A stretch of 11,477 nt of DNA from Proteobacteria bacterium UBA1844 (GCA_002338615.1 DDIS01000100.1:14371-25847), one strand, 5' to 3'. Shown: positions 1-6,506, counted from the stretch's first letter. Notes: generated from the letters alone by a model not told the origin. Numbers and translations are program-made.

Positions 1-411
1 AAAAATCATCGGCGGAATGCCGACGCCCCCGCCGATCATGAGGCAGAGTGGGTGGGCGGGGTCGGGGCTAAAGCCCTTGCCTATAGGCCCGAGGATGCTG
101 ACGATGTCCCCTGCTTGCTTTTTGGAGAGTGCACGCAGGCCGTTACCGACGTTCTTGAACAGGATTTCGATCCAGTCATCCTCGCTGCGCATGATCGAAA
201 GAGGACGGCGCATCGGTAGCGCGTCGGCGCAGCTTACGTGTACGAAGCTGCCGGGCTGTGCGGCTGCTGCACAGCGTGGCGCGCGGAGACGCTGGATGAA
301 CTGCGCGCCTTCGAAACGTTCGGTCGTGAGCAGTACGCCGTCTTCGACAAAAATTGTGCCACGATTTTTTTGTGCCGCTGCGATCGCGTCCCTCGTTGCT
401 GCGGGCATCAT
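1..411 (-). CDS. pyrK: Dihydroorotate dehydrogenase electron-transfer subunit (PyrK-like), partial, C-terminus beyond left edge
   Basis: The first 137 codons are visible and stay open to base 1. The family is a ferredoxin-reductase-like flavoprotein that passes electrons from the class 1B dihydroorotate dehydrogenase (pyrimidine synthesis) to NAD through FAD and a [2Fe-2S] cluster. Visible support: PGSFVHV (residues 53-59), the FAD-binding RRPLSI (68-73), GPIGKGF (108-114) and the nucleotide-binding GGGVGIPP (127-134). The four-cysteine cluster region would lie in the missing C-terminal half. The ATG at 411-409 overlaps the pyrB stop by one base (TAATG), which suggests translational coupling; a second in-frame ATG follows at 408. 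The N-terminus is slightly longer than I expect for PyrK and includes a run of seven A's in the coding strand. Another FAD/NAD reductase of the same fold is possible, but the motifs and the pyrB neighbour favour PyrK. Confidence 0.85.
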   Translation of the reverse strand, partial: MMPAATRDAIAAAQKNRGTIFVEDGVLLTTERFEGAQFIQRLRAPRCAAAAQPGSFVHVSCADALPMRRPLSIMRSEDDWIEILFKNVGNGLRALSKKQAGDIVSILGPIGKGFSPDPAHPLCLMIGGGVGIPPMIF

Positions 412-1403
412 TATTTTTGCATTGCCCGTGCTACATGTGCCAGTACGGCCATGCGCACGGCAACGCCGTTGGTTACCTGTTGCGTAATTACCGAGCGCCA
501 TCCGTCGGCAAGTGAGCCATCAATTTCAATGCCGCGGTTCATTGGCCCGGGATGCATGACAATCGCATCGGGTTTGGCATGCCGCATACGATCCTCGCTG
601 ATACCGAAGTCGGCGAAGTACTCGCCGACGCTTGGAATGCCGTCAAGATCGTCTATGCGTTCGCGCTGAATTCTAAGGGCCATGACGACGTCGGCATCCC
701 GCAGGCCATCGTCGAGCGTAGAAACCGTCCGGGCGAACGAGAGTTCGGCGTCAACCGGCGCCATGGCCGGCGGTGAGACCAGTCGCAGTTCCCCGACTCC
801 AAGAGTTTGCAAGCCGTGCGCTGCCGAGCGCGCGACCCGTGAATGCTGGATGTCGCCGACAATCGCAACGACGAGGTTTTCGAAGTCGGGACGGTGCTGG
901 CGTATGGTCAACAAATCGAGCAGTCCCTGGGTGGGGTGCGATACGTCGGCTTCGCCCGCATTCAGGACGCTGACAAATTCTTTGACGTTGCGGGCAATAT
1001 AGGCCGGCACGCCGGCGCCGGCATCGCGCACCACCATGATATCAACCGCCATCGCCTCGAGCGTATAAATGGTATCGAGTATGCTCTCGCCCTTTTTGCG
1101 CGACGAGGTATTCACATCCAGGTTCAGCACGTCCGCGCCGAGCCGGCGGCCGGCAAGATCGAACGATGCGCGGGTTCTCGTGGAAGGTTCGAAAAACAGG
1201 TTACCGATTGTCCTGCCCGCCAGCGCATCACTGCGTACCGGCAATGTGCCATCCGGACTCAGGTAGCTTTCGGCGTCGTCGAGCAATTCGATGATCAGGG
1301 CTTTATCGAGGCCCTTCAGGGTCAGCAGGTGACGCAGCGAGCCGTCGGCGCGCAGTTGCAGTTCGCAGTCGTTGCTGGACAGAGATTCTGGGTTGGCATT
1401 CAT
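411..1403 (-). CDS. pyrB: Aspartate carbamoyltransferase catalytic subunit (PyrB)
   Basis: Catalyses carbamoyl phosphate + L-aspartate to N-carbamoyl-aspartate, the first committed step of pyrimidine synthesis, in the cytoplasm. The 330 residues hold the whole family signature: carbamoyl-phosphate loop FEPSTRTRASF (71-81), mobile loop SSRKKGES (100-107), HPTQ (156-159), the LRIQRER aspartate-binding segment (243-249) and MHPGPMNRG (283-291). About 20 residues precede the usual start of the fold, similar to the Pseudomonas-type enzyme, which in that genus assembles with a PyrC' partner. No pyrC' is seen here; the next gene is pyrK-like. The gene begins 12 nt after the ruvX stop and I see no clear Shine-Dalgarno, so it is probably translated from an upstream-initiated message. 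No pyrR or attenuator-like leader fits in the 12-nt gap. Confidence 0.97.
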   Translation of the reverse strand: MNANPESLSSNDCELQLRADGSLRHLLTLKGLDKALIIELLDDAESYLSPDGTLPVRSDALAGRTIGNLFFEPSTRTRASFDLAGRRLGADVLNLDVNTSSRKKGESILDTIYTLEAMAVDIMVVRDAGAGVPAYIARNVKEFVSVLNAGEADVSHPTQGLLDLLTIRQHRPDFENLVVAIVGDIQHSRVARSAAHGLQTLGVGELRLVSPPAMAPVDAELSFARTVSTLDDGLRDADVVMALRIQRERIDDLDGIPSVGEYFADFGISEDRMRHAKPDAIVMHPGPMNRGIEIDGSLADGWRSVITQQVTNGVAVRMAVLAHVARAMQK

Positions 1404-1415
1404 CGCGGCTGCATT

Positions 1416-1880
1416 CTACCCGGAACCGAGCTCCGTTTGCGGCATTTGCAGGTAGCGTTCGGCGATCAGCACGGCCGCGGCCGCGTCGATGTCCTGTTTC
1501 TGAATTCGGCCGCGACGCCCCGCTTGCCGGGAGTCCTTCAGAACCTGCCCGGCCTCCCGGGAACTGTGCTGTTCATCGACCAGAATGACGGGCAGGCCAT
1601 AGTCCTCGAGTTGTCGCTTGAACGCCTGTACGGCACTACTCATCTCACTGGGACTGCCGTCCGCATGCAGCGGCAGGCCGAGCACCAGCAGGTCGGGTCG
1701 CCATTCGCGCAGCAAGGCTTCTATGCGCGCGAAATCCGCGCCTCGCTCGCCATTTTGTATGACGCCCAGCGGGCTGGCGGAGGCGGTTATTGTTTGCCCG
1801 ACCGCGAGCCCGATGCGGCGGCGGCCAAAATCAAACGCGAGGATGGTTGCAGGCTTGCCCGCTGTCGATTTCTCAGGCAT
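1416..1880 (-). CDS. ruvX: Putative pre-16S rRNA nuclease / Holliday junction resolvase-like protein (RuvX/YqgF)
   Basis: A 154-residue RNase H-fold protein. The family takes part in 16S rRNA 5'-end maturation; an older label is Holliday junction resolvase. Visible motifs: AFDFGRRRIGLAV (15-27) with the first catalytic Asp at 17, LGLP (67-70), VDEQHSSREA (101-110) carrying the conserved acidic pair, and QDIDAAAAVLI (129-139) with Asp132. Length matches the family. I start at the ATG at 1880-1878, which overlaps the end of yqgE by 8 nt and places the DFG strand near residue 17, as usual. The open frame continues upstream to an ATG at 1988, but that start would add 36 unconserved residues inside yqgE. 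The yqgE-ruvX pairing is common in proteobacteria. Confidence 0.95.
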   Translation of the reverse strand: MPEKSTAGKPATILAFDFGRRRIGLAVGQTITASASPLGVIQNGERGADFARIEALLREWRPDLLVLGLPLHADGSPSEMSSAVQAFKRQLEDYGLPVILVDEQHSSREAGQVLKDSRQAGRRGRIQKQDIDAAAAVLIAERYLQMPQTELGSG

Positions 1881-2436
1881 GACCCGCGTCGGGCGAGAGG
1901 CGGCTAATATCCACGCCAAGCGTGCCCGCTGCTGCAGTCCAGCGTTCGGCAAACGGTGTCTCAAATACAATCTTCGGGGTGGCTGCAACGGTCAGCCAGG
2001 AGTTGGCGAGCATCTCCGATTCCAGCTGCCCCGGCTCCCAGCCTGCATAGCCAAGTGCGACCAGCGACAGAGTGGGGCCTTTGTCGGTGGCCATGGCATT
2101 GATAATGTCGCGGCTCAGAGTAAGCTGAATGTCGCTCGAGACGACAAGCGAGTGTTCGTAGCTTTGCCCGGTATCGTGCAAAACGAAGCCTCGATCGGCG
2201 CTCACCGGCCCGCCCAGCACGACCGCATCGCGCGAGGCTCGTGCGTTGCTTCCGTCAAGATTCATTTGCAGGAACAGGCTGCCGAGATTGAGGTTCAATG
2301 GCCGGTTGATGACAATACCGAGGGCGCCATCATCATTGTGTTGGCAAATCAGCGTGACCGTGCTGCTGAAATTGGGATCGTCCATGCCGGGCATTGCAAT
2401 CAGCAACTGATTGGCCAGCGAGTCAGTGACTTTCAT
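1873..2436 (-). CDS. yqgE: UPF0301 / DUF179 family protein YqgE
   Basis: A 187-residue protein of the YqgE family, whose molecular function is not settled. Diagnostic blocks are all present: LANQLLIAMPGMDDPNFSST (7-26), GALGIVINRP (37-46), GGPVSADRGFVLH (75-87) and LGYAGWEPGQLESEM (128-142). Length is normal and I see no signal peptide or membrane segment, so it should be cytoplasmic. The ATG at 2436 lies 39 nt after the tonB stop with no Shine-Dalgarno in front, and its last 8 nt overlap ruvX. Function can only be suggested from conserved co-location with ruvX. Confidence 0.95.
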   Translation of the reverse strand: MKVTDSLANQLLIAMPGMDDPNFSSTVTLICQHNDDGALGIVINRPLNLNLGSLFLQMNLDGSNARASRDAVVLGGPVSADRGFVLHDTGQSYEHSLVVSSDIQLTLSRDIINAMATDKGPTLSLVALGYAGWEPGQLESEMLANSWLTVAATPKIVFETPFAERWTAAAGTLGVDISRLSPDAGHA

Positions 2437-2442
2437 AGTGAG

Positions 2443-2471
2443 AGTATCGGTCGTGAGCCGTTCGGGTACAA
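2443..2471 (-). promoter_or_regulatory. Possible sigma70-like promoter just upstream of yqgE
   Basis: On the minus strand TTGTAC (2471-2466) and GATACT (2448-2443) are separated by exactly 17 nt. The -35 match is poor (3 of 6), the -10 better. The -10 ends only 6 nt before the yqgE ATG, so any transcript from it would begin at or next to the start codon. Chance occurrence is quite possible. Confidence 0.2.
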
Positions 2472-2475
2472 GTTG

Positions 2476-3399
2476 TCAGGGCGTATTGACGCGCGCCGTG
2501 CTTGTTGCCATGTCTTCTGCAAACAGCCACTTATAGGCAAAGCGCAGCGAATCGTAGTCACTGTTGATGGCGGCTGGAAACGGATCAAATGGTGACGCGC
2601 GGCGCAGGATGTCAAGCGCAGCCTGGTCGAGCACTGCCGACCCCGACGATTTCCGGATGACCACGTCCGCGAGTTCGCCAGAGGCATTGATGCTGACCTC
2701 GAGTGTGGGGCTGCCGGTGATACCGTTCAGCTCGCCGAGCTCGGGAAAATACATTTCTCCGACCGATTCTATGCGACGCTTCCATTGATCGAGGTACAGC
2801 GCGACGTTCGACTCCCGGGTATCGGCGCTGATGACAAGCTGGCGCGGCTGGTCGTCGTGGATCTGCAGCGTCGCGCGCTCGTCCTCTGGCAGCGGCAGGG
2901 ACATAGCGCTGCCTTTCTCCAGCGCGAGCGCGACCTGCTGCTCCGGTTGCGGCTCACGGCGCGGGTTTTGCGGCAACTTGAGCTTGACGTCCTGGCGCGT
3001 CGTCAAGACTTCATCGGCCGCGACGTCATGTACGGCCGAATCCACGAACGCATTGCCGTCGTCGATACCCAGATTATCGATCGGCGCGGAATTTTCCGGC
3101 GCGGCGGACGGGCGCACCTGCGCTGTCGTGTTACCACCGCCTTCCTGGCTTGCCTGCGCAAGGTATGCGGCGTCATCAGGGCGGTCAATGTGCTGGTCCG
3201 TGTCAGCGACCAGCGTGACGTCGAGCGAAATGGCCTGCTCAAACTGCTCGGACAGGGCGGGATTGAAGGCAATGCCTATGATCAGGACACCATGGATCAG
3301 TGCCGCAAGAAACAGCATGGCAGGCAAGCGGTCAGTGGTCGGCCTCGCGACCAGGCGCAGCTCGTCCAGTGGATCCAGAGGTAGTGCGTTACGGGCCAT
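2476..3399 (-). CDS. tonB: TonB-family energy transducer
   Basis: A 307-residue inner-membrane protein with the TonB layout. A short cytoplasmic N-terminus is followed by one membrane anchor at about 25-45 (LPAMLFLAALIHGVLIIGIAF) that contains the His (36) typical of TonB anchors. Then comes a polar, acidic, Gln/Pro-containing periplasmic linker to about 200, and a C-terminal TonB domain at about 202-293 with YLDQWKRRIE, MYFPEL, PTLEVSINASGELADVVI and a terminal FAYKWLF. TonB couples the proton gradient to outer-membrane transport. In P. aeruginosa the tonB3 gene at the equivalent place is tied to twitching motility, which fits the adjacent Pil-Chp genes. No exbB/exbD are in view. I chose the ATG at 3399 because it puts the anchor at the usual depth. 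In-frame ATGs at 3456 and 3471, the latter 5 nt after the apbE stop, are possible; none has a convincing ribosome binding site. Confidence 0.88.
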   Translation of the reverse strand: MARNALPLDPLDELRLVARPTTDRLPAMLFLAALIHGVLIIGIAFNPALSEQFEQAISLDVTLVADTDQHIDRPDDAAYLAQASQEGGGNTTAQVRPSAAPENSAPIDNLGIDDGNAFVDSAVHDVAADEVLTTRQDVKLKLPQNPRREPQPEQQVALALEKGSAMSLPLPEDERATLQIHDDQPRQLVISADTRESNVALYLDQWKRRIESVGEMYFPELGELNGITGSPTLEVSINASGELADVVIRKSSGSAVLDQAALDILRRASPFDPFPAAINSDYDSLRFAYKWLFAEDMATSTARVNTP

Positions 3400-3416
3400 A
3401 AGCGATTCAGATGAGG

Positions 3417-3435
3417 GGCGGCAACGAGTGCCGCC
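3417..3435 (-). other. Perfect hairpin between apbE and tonB
   Basis: GGCGGCA and TGCCGCC form a perfect 7-bp stem around a 5-base loop, in the 77-nt gap between the apbE stop and the chosen tonB start. No T-run follows on the minus strand, so it is not a classical intrinsic terminator. It could attenuate, stabilise an mRNA end or mask the tonB start region. If tonB began at 3471 or 3456 the hairpin would be inside coding sequence. Confidence 0.4.
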
Positions 3436-3476
3436 GTTTGTCTGGCTGGCGCGCATGATCCGCCAATCCATCCAGG

Positions 3477-4541
3477 CTAATCAAGTGCGGGCTCCTGATG
3501 GTCTGGTTCCTGCCAGTGTAACCGGGCAGCCATGTGTGCAGTGAGACGTGCGTCACCCCTTGCCGGGATCAGGAGCGCATCGCGCAATGCGAAAGCCGCG
3601 ACGAGTCTATCGAATTGTGGGGCGCCGCCCACCAGCAGTGCGGTTGCGGCAGCATCCGCCAGTACCGGATCCTCGTGTACGACGGTAACGGAAGCCGTGT
3701 GCTGCACGGGGTAGCCCGTGGCGGGGTCGAGTATGTGGGTGTAGCGTTGACCGTCAATGTCGACGTAGCGCTCATAATTTCCGGAGGTAAAAACGGCCTC
3801 ACCGTTCGCAACCTGCAGGCTGGCCACGGGTCGGCCGCCACTCGGATCGCGGATGCCAATATTCGCATCCCGGCCGTGCACGTCGCCAAGCACGATGAGG
3901 TCGCCACCGATATTGACGATCGCGTTTTCCAAACCGGCCGTCTTGAGTTCCCGGGCCGCGATATTCAGGATGGCGCCTTTGGCGATGGCGCCGATATCCA
4001 GCATGACGTGCGGATTGCTGGAGCTGAGCTCGAGGCCTTGCCAGCTGAGTTGCGTCGCGCTCGGATTGGACGCCAGCACAGCAGCGAGTGTTGCAGGATC
4101 CGGCAGGCTTGCCGGGCTGGCCGGCAGATCATAGAAACCCCATAGCTGCGACAGGTTTCCGAGGCAAACATTGAACAAGCCGCCCGCGAGCTGCTCATAG
4201 CGCGCCGCGTCCTGCAGCAGTGACTTGAGCTCAGATGATACGTGCGCCGGTTTCCCTTGTGCGATGGCCGCGTTCGCCGCTTTAAGTTCGCCATCGGCTT
4301 TCGGGTACCAGGCAGTGCCGAGCTCGGCAAAACGCCGTTCCAGTTGCCCGATTGCGTTCGCCGCCTGCTGCTCGTCGGCGCCGTAAATGGACACAGAGAC
4401 AAGGGTGCCGAACGCAACGAACTCGCGCACGTGGTCATTATTGCCCACACATGCGGCGTGCAGCAGTGCCGCAACGACGGTCAGTAAAGCGAGGTATCGC
4501 GCTGGCCGGATTGCAGGTGGCTGCGTGCAAAGGCCTGTCAC
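3477..4541 (-). CDS. apbE: FAD:protein FMN transferase (ApbE family), exported
   Basis: ApbE proteins covalently attach FMN from FAD to a Ser/Thr of target proteins on the periplasmic side. The 354-residue product shows the family blocks: FGTLVSVSIYG (44-54), GLFNVCLGNLSQLWGF (121-136), LDIGAIAKGA (181-190), VNIGGDL (209-215), YTHILDPATGYPV (267-279) and LADAAATALLVGG (294-306), the latter including the metal-binding Asp region. The N-terminus has a basic stretch, a hydrophobic run (about 16-30) and Cys31 after HAA. This resembles a lipoprotein signal, although His at -3 is not a good lipobox residue, so a plain signal anchor is an alternative. The start is GTG (4541-4539), 46 nt after the gshB stop, with only a weak purine stretch upstream. 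No recognisable FMN-acceptor target such as an NqrC/RnfG-like protein is in the window. As far as I recall, this gene is not between tonB and gshB in Pseudomonas. Confidence 0.92.
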   Translation of the reverse strand: MTGLCTQPPAIRPARYLALLTVVAALLHAACVGNNDHVREFVAFGTLVSVSIYGADEQQAANAIGQLERRFAELGTAWYPKADGELKAANAAIAQGKPAHVSSELKSLLQDAARYEQLAGGLFNVCLGNLSQLWGFYDLPASPASLPDPATLAAVLASNPSATQLSWQGLELSSSNPHVMLDIGAIAKGAILNIAARELKTAGLENAIVNIGGDLIVLGDVHGRDANIGIRDPSGGRPVASLQVANGEAVFTSGNYERYVDIDGQRYTHILDPATGYPVQHTASVTVVHEDPVLADAAATALLVGGAPQFDRLVAAFALRDALLIPARGDARLTAHMAARLHWQEPDHQEPALD

Positions 4542-4587
4542 AGTAACGGTCTCGTATGAAGCGTTAACGGGACACTAGCCCGGAGGA

Positions 4588-5544
4588 CTATGCGAGTCTT
4601 TTCTCGATGGCATCGAACAGCAGCCCGGCGATATTCAGGTCAAATTGCCGGTCAAGTTCGCGTATACCAGTTGGACTCGTAACGTTGACCTCGGTCAGGT
4701 AGTCGCCGATGACGTCGATACCGGCAAATATTACCCCTCGTTCGCGCAAAACCGGACCGACCGCCGCACTGATCTCGCGATCCCGGTCCGACAGCGGCTG
4801 GCCCTTGCCCGTCGCGCCCATGACCAGGTTACCTCGGTTGTCGTCGGCTGACGGGATGCGGGCCAGGGCATAGGGCACCGGCTCACCGTCAATGAGCAGG
4901 ATCCGCTTGTCGCCAAGATTGATTTCGGGGATATACAGTTGCGCCATCGCAAAGCGGCGCCCGTAATTCGTTAAGGTCTCAAAAATAACATTGGCGTTAT
5001 TGTCACCCTTCCTGATCACAAAAATCGACTTGCCGCCCATCCCATCGAGCGGCTTGACGACAATATGCCCATGCGCCGCCAAAAACTCGCGCATATCGTC
5101 CATGGAACGCGTAATCATCGTCAGCGGCGCATAGTCAGGGAACCAGGCCGTATAGGCCTTCTCATTCATATCGCGCAGCGCCTGCGGATCGTTGACGATG
5201 AAGCAACCGGCCGCCTGGGCCCGATCCAGCACGTATGTCGTGTAGACGTACTCCATGTCAAAGGGCGGGTCCTTGCGCATCAGGATGAGATCCAGCTCGC
5301 CCAGCGGGATATCGCTGGTTGCGCCGAGGTCGTACCAGTGCTCGGGATCATCCCTGACGGCGAGCCGCTTCGAGCGACCGCGCGCCTCCCCGGCAACGAT
5401 GCGCAGATCCGCCTGCTCGAAATAGTGGATCTCGGCAGCACGACGCGTCGCCTCAAGCAGCATCGCAAGTGAGCTGTCCTTTTTCGGCGCGATCGAATCG
5501 ATCGGATCCATCACCACGCCAACACGCAAACCTTGAGCTGTCAT
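4588..5544 (-). CDS. gshB: Glutathione synthetase (GshB)
   Basis: Catalyses the ATP-dependent joining of gamma-glutamylcysteine and glycine to give glutathione, in the cytoplasm. The 318-residue product has the full prokaryotic GshB signature: N-terminal GVVMDPIDSI (9-18), MRKDPPFDMEYVYTTYVLD (89-107), the ATP-grasp segment VVKPLDGMGGKSIF (162-175), GDKRILLIDGEPVPYALARI (211-230), RGNLVMGATGKG (237-248) and DVIGDYLTEVNVTSPTGIRE (277-296). Length is normal. The ATG at 5544 is the first start in frame and precedes the conserved N-terminal strand by only a few residues. It is the first gene of the minus-strand series, divergent from pilG, with a candidate promoter at 5580-5610. No strong Shine-Dalgarno precedes it. 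Confidence 0.98.
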   Translation of the reverse strand: MTAQGLRVGVVMDPIDSIAPKKDSSLAMLLEATRRAAEIHYFEQADLRIVAGEARGRSKRLAVRDDPEHWYDLGATSDIPLGELDLILMRKDPPFDMEYVYTTYVLDRAQAAGCFIVNDPQALRDMNEKAYTAWFPDYAPLTMITRSMDDMREFLAAHGHIVVKPLDGMGGKSIFVIRKGDNNANVIFETLTNYGRRFAMAQLYIPEINLGDKRILLIDGEPVPYALARIPSADDNRGNLVMGATGKGQPLSDRDREISAAVGPVLRERGVIFAGIDVIGDYLTEVNVTSPTGIRELDRQFDLNIAGLLFDAIEKRLA

Positions 5545-5579
5545 TTCAGAATGGATCTGTCGCTGCCGTCGAAGCAGCC

Positions 5580-5610
5580 ACTATACCGGAAGCATCGGTT
5601 TTCATGGCAA
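5580..5610 (-). promoter_or_regulatory. Candidate sigma70-type promoter for gshB
   Basis: On the minus strand TTGCCA (5610-5605, 5 of 6 to TTGACA) and TATAGT (5585-5580, 5 of 6 to TATAAT) are 19 nt apart, slightly long. A transcript would start near 5573 and give a leader of about 30 nt before the gshB ATG. This is the best promoter-like pair I could read in the divergent region. Confidence 0.4.
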
Positions 5611-5719
5611 TTTTGCGCATCGGGTTAGGGGTCGTAGCAGGACTTATGTCAATATGGTACAAGTCGTTTTTCCCGAACGTGTTGCTGGTCTGGGCGCCTG
5701 CATTCTCGCGTCGGGCTAT

Positions 5720-5725
5720 GGAGGG
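5720..5725 (+). promoter_or_regulatory. Strong ribosome binding site fixing the GTG start of pilG
   Basis: GGAGGG is followed by a 6-nt spacer and then GTG at 5732. This decides the start in favour of GTG over the upstream ATG at 5654, which would add 26 residues not seen in PilG homologues I know. Confidence 0.8.
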
Positions 5726-5731
5726 TATCCG

Positions 5732-6124
5732 GTGTCAAGTACTGCCTCTCGAAGCCTCAATGGCCTCAAGATTCTCGTTATTGACGATAGCAAAACCATA
5801 CGGCGCACAGCAGAAACGCTGTTGACCAAGGAAGGCTGCCAGGTGTTTACGGCGATAGACGGCTTCGATGCCTTGTCTAAAATCGCTGATCATCAGCCGG
5901 ATCTGATCTTTGTGGACATCATGATGCCGCGATTGGATGGCTATGAGACCTGCTCGTTAATCAAGCACAACAAGGTTTACCGGGAGACGCCGGTCATCAT
6001 GTTATCGAGCAAGGATGGCCTGTTTGACAGGGCGCGAGGCCGCATTGTTGGCTCAGAACAGTACCTGACCAAACCATTTACCAAGGACGAGTTACTTGGT
6101 GCAATTTCAAACCAGATAAACTGA
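5732..6124 (+). CDS. pilG: Twitching motility response regulator PilG (CheY-like)
   Basis: A 130-residue single-domain receiver. In the Pil-Chp system PilG is phosphorylated by ChpA and promotes pilus extension and, in Pseudomonas, cAMP signalling. Receiver residues are in place: acidic pair Asp18/Asp19, phospho-acceptor Asp62 in FVDIMMPRLDGY, Ser92 in IMLSSKDGLFD and Lys114 in YLTKPF. KTIRRTAETLL, AIDGFDAL and RIVGSEQYLTKP are nearly identical to what I remember of P. aeruginosa PilG, so the assignment is beyond a generic CheY. The start is GTG, set by the GGAGGG site. First gene of the plus-strand operon; pilH follows after 14 nt. Confidence 0.96.
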   Translation: MSSTASRSLNGLKILVIDDSKTIRRTAETLLTKEGCQVFTAIDGFDALSKIADHQPDLIFVDIMMPRLDGYETCSLIKHNKVYRETPVIMLSSKDGLFDRARGRIVGSEQYLTKPFTKDELLGAISNQIN

Positions 6125-6138
6125 GCGGAGTTATTGAA

Positions 6139-6504
6139 ATGTCAACGGTACTCATTATTGATGACTCACCAACCGAGTTGCACCTGTTCCAGAGCATGCT
6201 GGAAAGGAACGGCTTCGACACGCTGGTCGCCGACAGCGGTGAGGAAGGCCTGAAACAGGCCAGGTCCGCGCGACCGAATTGTATTCTCATGGATGTCGTA
6301 ATGCCGGGCATGAATGGCTTCCAGGCAACGCGCAAGCTCAGCCACGACCCGGATACCTCGGGTATCCCGGTCATTATCATTACGAGCAAGGATCAGGAAA
6401 CGGACAAAATCTGGGGCATGCGGCAGGGAGCGGTCGAATACCTCGTCAAGCCGGTCGCGGAAAAACAGCTGGTCAGCATGATCAATGCCGTGATGGCAAC
6501 CTGA
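6139..6504 (+). CDS. pilH: Twitching motility response regulator PilH (CheY-like)
   Basis: A 121-residue single-domain receiver, the second CheY-like protein of Pil-Chp. In Pseudomonas PilH opposes PilG, favouring retraction or draining phosphate. Residues: acidic pair Asp8/Asp9, phospho-acceptor Asp52 in LMDVVMPGMNGFQATR, Thr82 in IITSKDQETDK and Lys104 in YLVKPV. DDSPTE, MPGxNGFQATR and KDQETDKxWGxRQGA are PilH hallmarks and separate it from PilG. ATG start with GGAG at 6127-6130, 8 nt upstream. The gene lies between pilG and pilI, as in other Pil-Chp clusters. Confidence 0.96.
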   Translation: MSTVLIIDDSPTELHLFQSMLERNGFDTLVADSGEEGLKQARSARPNCILMDVVMPGMNGFQATRKLSHDPDTSGIPVIIITSKDQETDKIWGMRQGAVEYLVKPVAEKQLVSMINAVMAT

Positions 6505-6506
6505 GC

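Larger units (their letters stand above)
5545..5731. other. Divergent intergenic region between gshB and pilG
   Basis: These 187 bp separate the two oppositely transcribed operons. Besides the gshB promoter candidate and the pilG ribosome binding site I see no gene, RNA or strong inverted repeat. The open frame running through part of it in the pilG frame is a 5' extension without family conservation. A promoter for pilG should lie here, but no -35/-10 pair on the plus strand is convincing. Weak -10-like hexamers such as TATGGT (5653-5658) have no matching -35. Confidence 0.6.

Noticed and set aside
843..1907. Long plus-strand open frame (354 codons) opposite pyrB and ruvX
   Set aside because: It is the antisense shadow of two well-conserved minus-strand genes and shows no family motif, membrane pattern or ribosome binding site.
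1881..1988. Longer N-terminus for ruvX from ATG 1988
   Set aside because: It would overlap yqgE by over 110 nt and add Arg-rich residues that are the out-of-frame reading of conserved yqgE codons.
1618..2595. Plus-strand open frame of 325 codons opposite ruvX, yqgE and tonB
   Set aside because: It lies across three confident genes on the other strand and its translation is the Arg/Ser/Ala-rich type expected from antisense GC-rich DNA.
4544..4570. Repeated TAACGG hexamers (4544-4549 and 4565-4570) in the gshB-apbE gap
   Set aside because: They are 21 nt apart and could be an operator, but six-base repeats of this kind arise by chance and no related site is seen elsewhere in the window.
5605..5618. 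Sigma54-like promoter (TGGCA then TTGCGC) upstream of pilG
   Set aside because: The spacing between the GG and GC elements is 7 or 9 nt, not the required 10, so it does not fit the -24/-12 rule.
5654..5731. Upstream ATG start for pilG
   Set aside because: The extra 26 residues do not resemble known PilG, and a much better ribosome binding site sits before GTG 5732.
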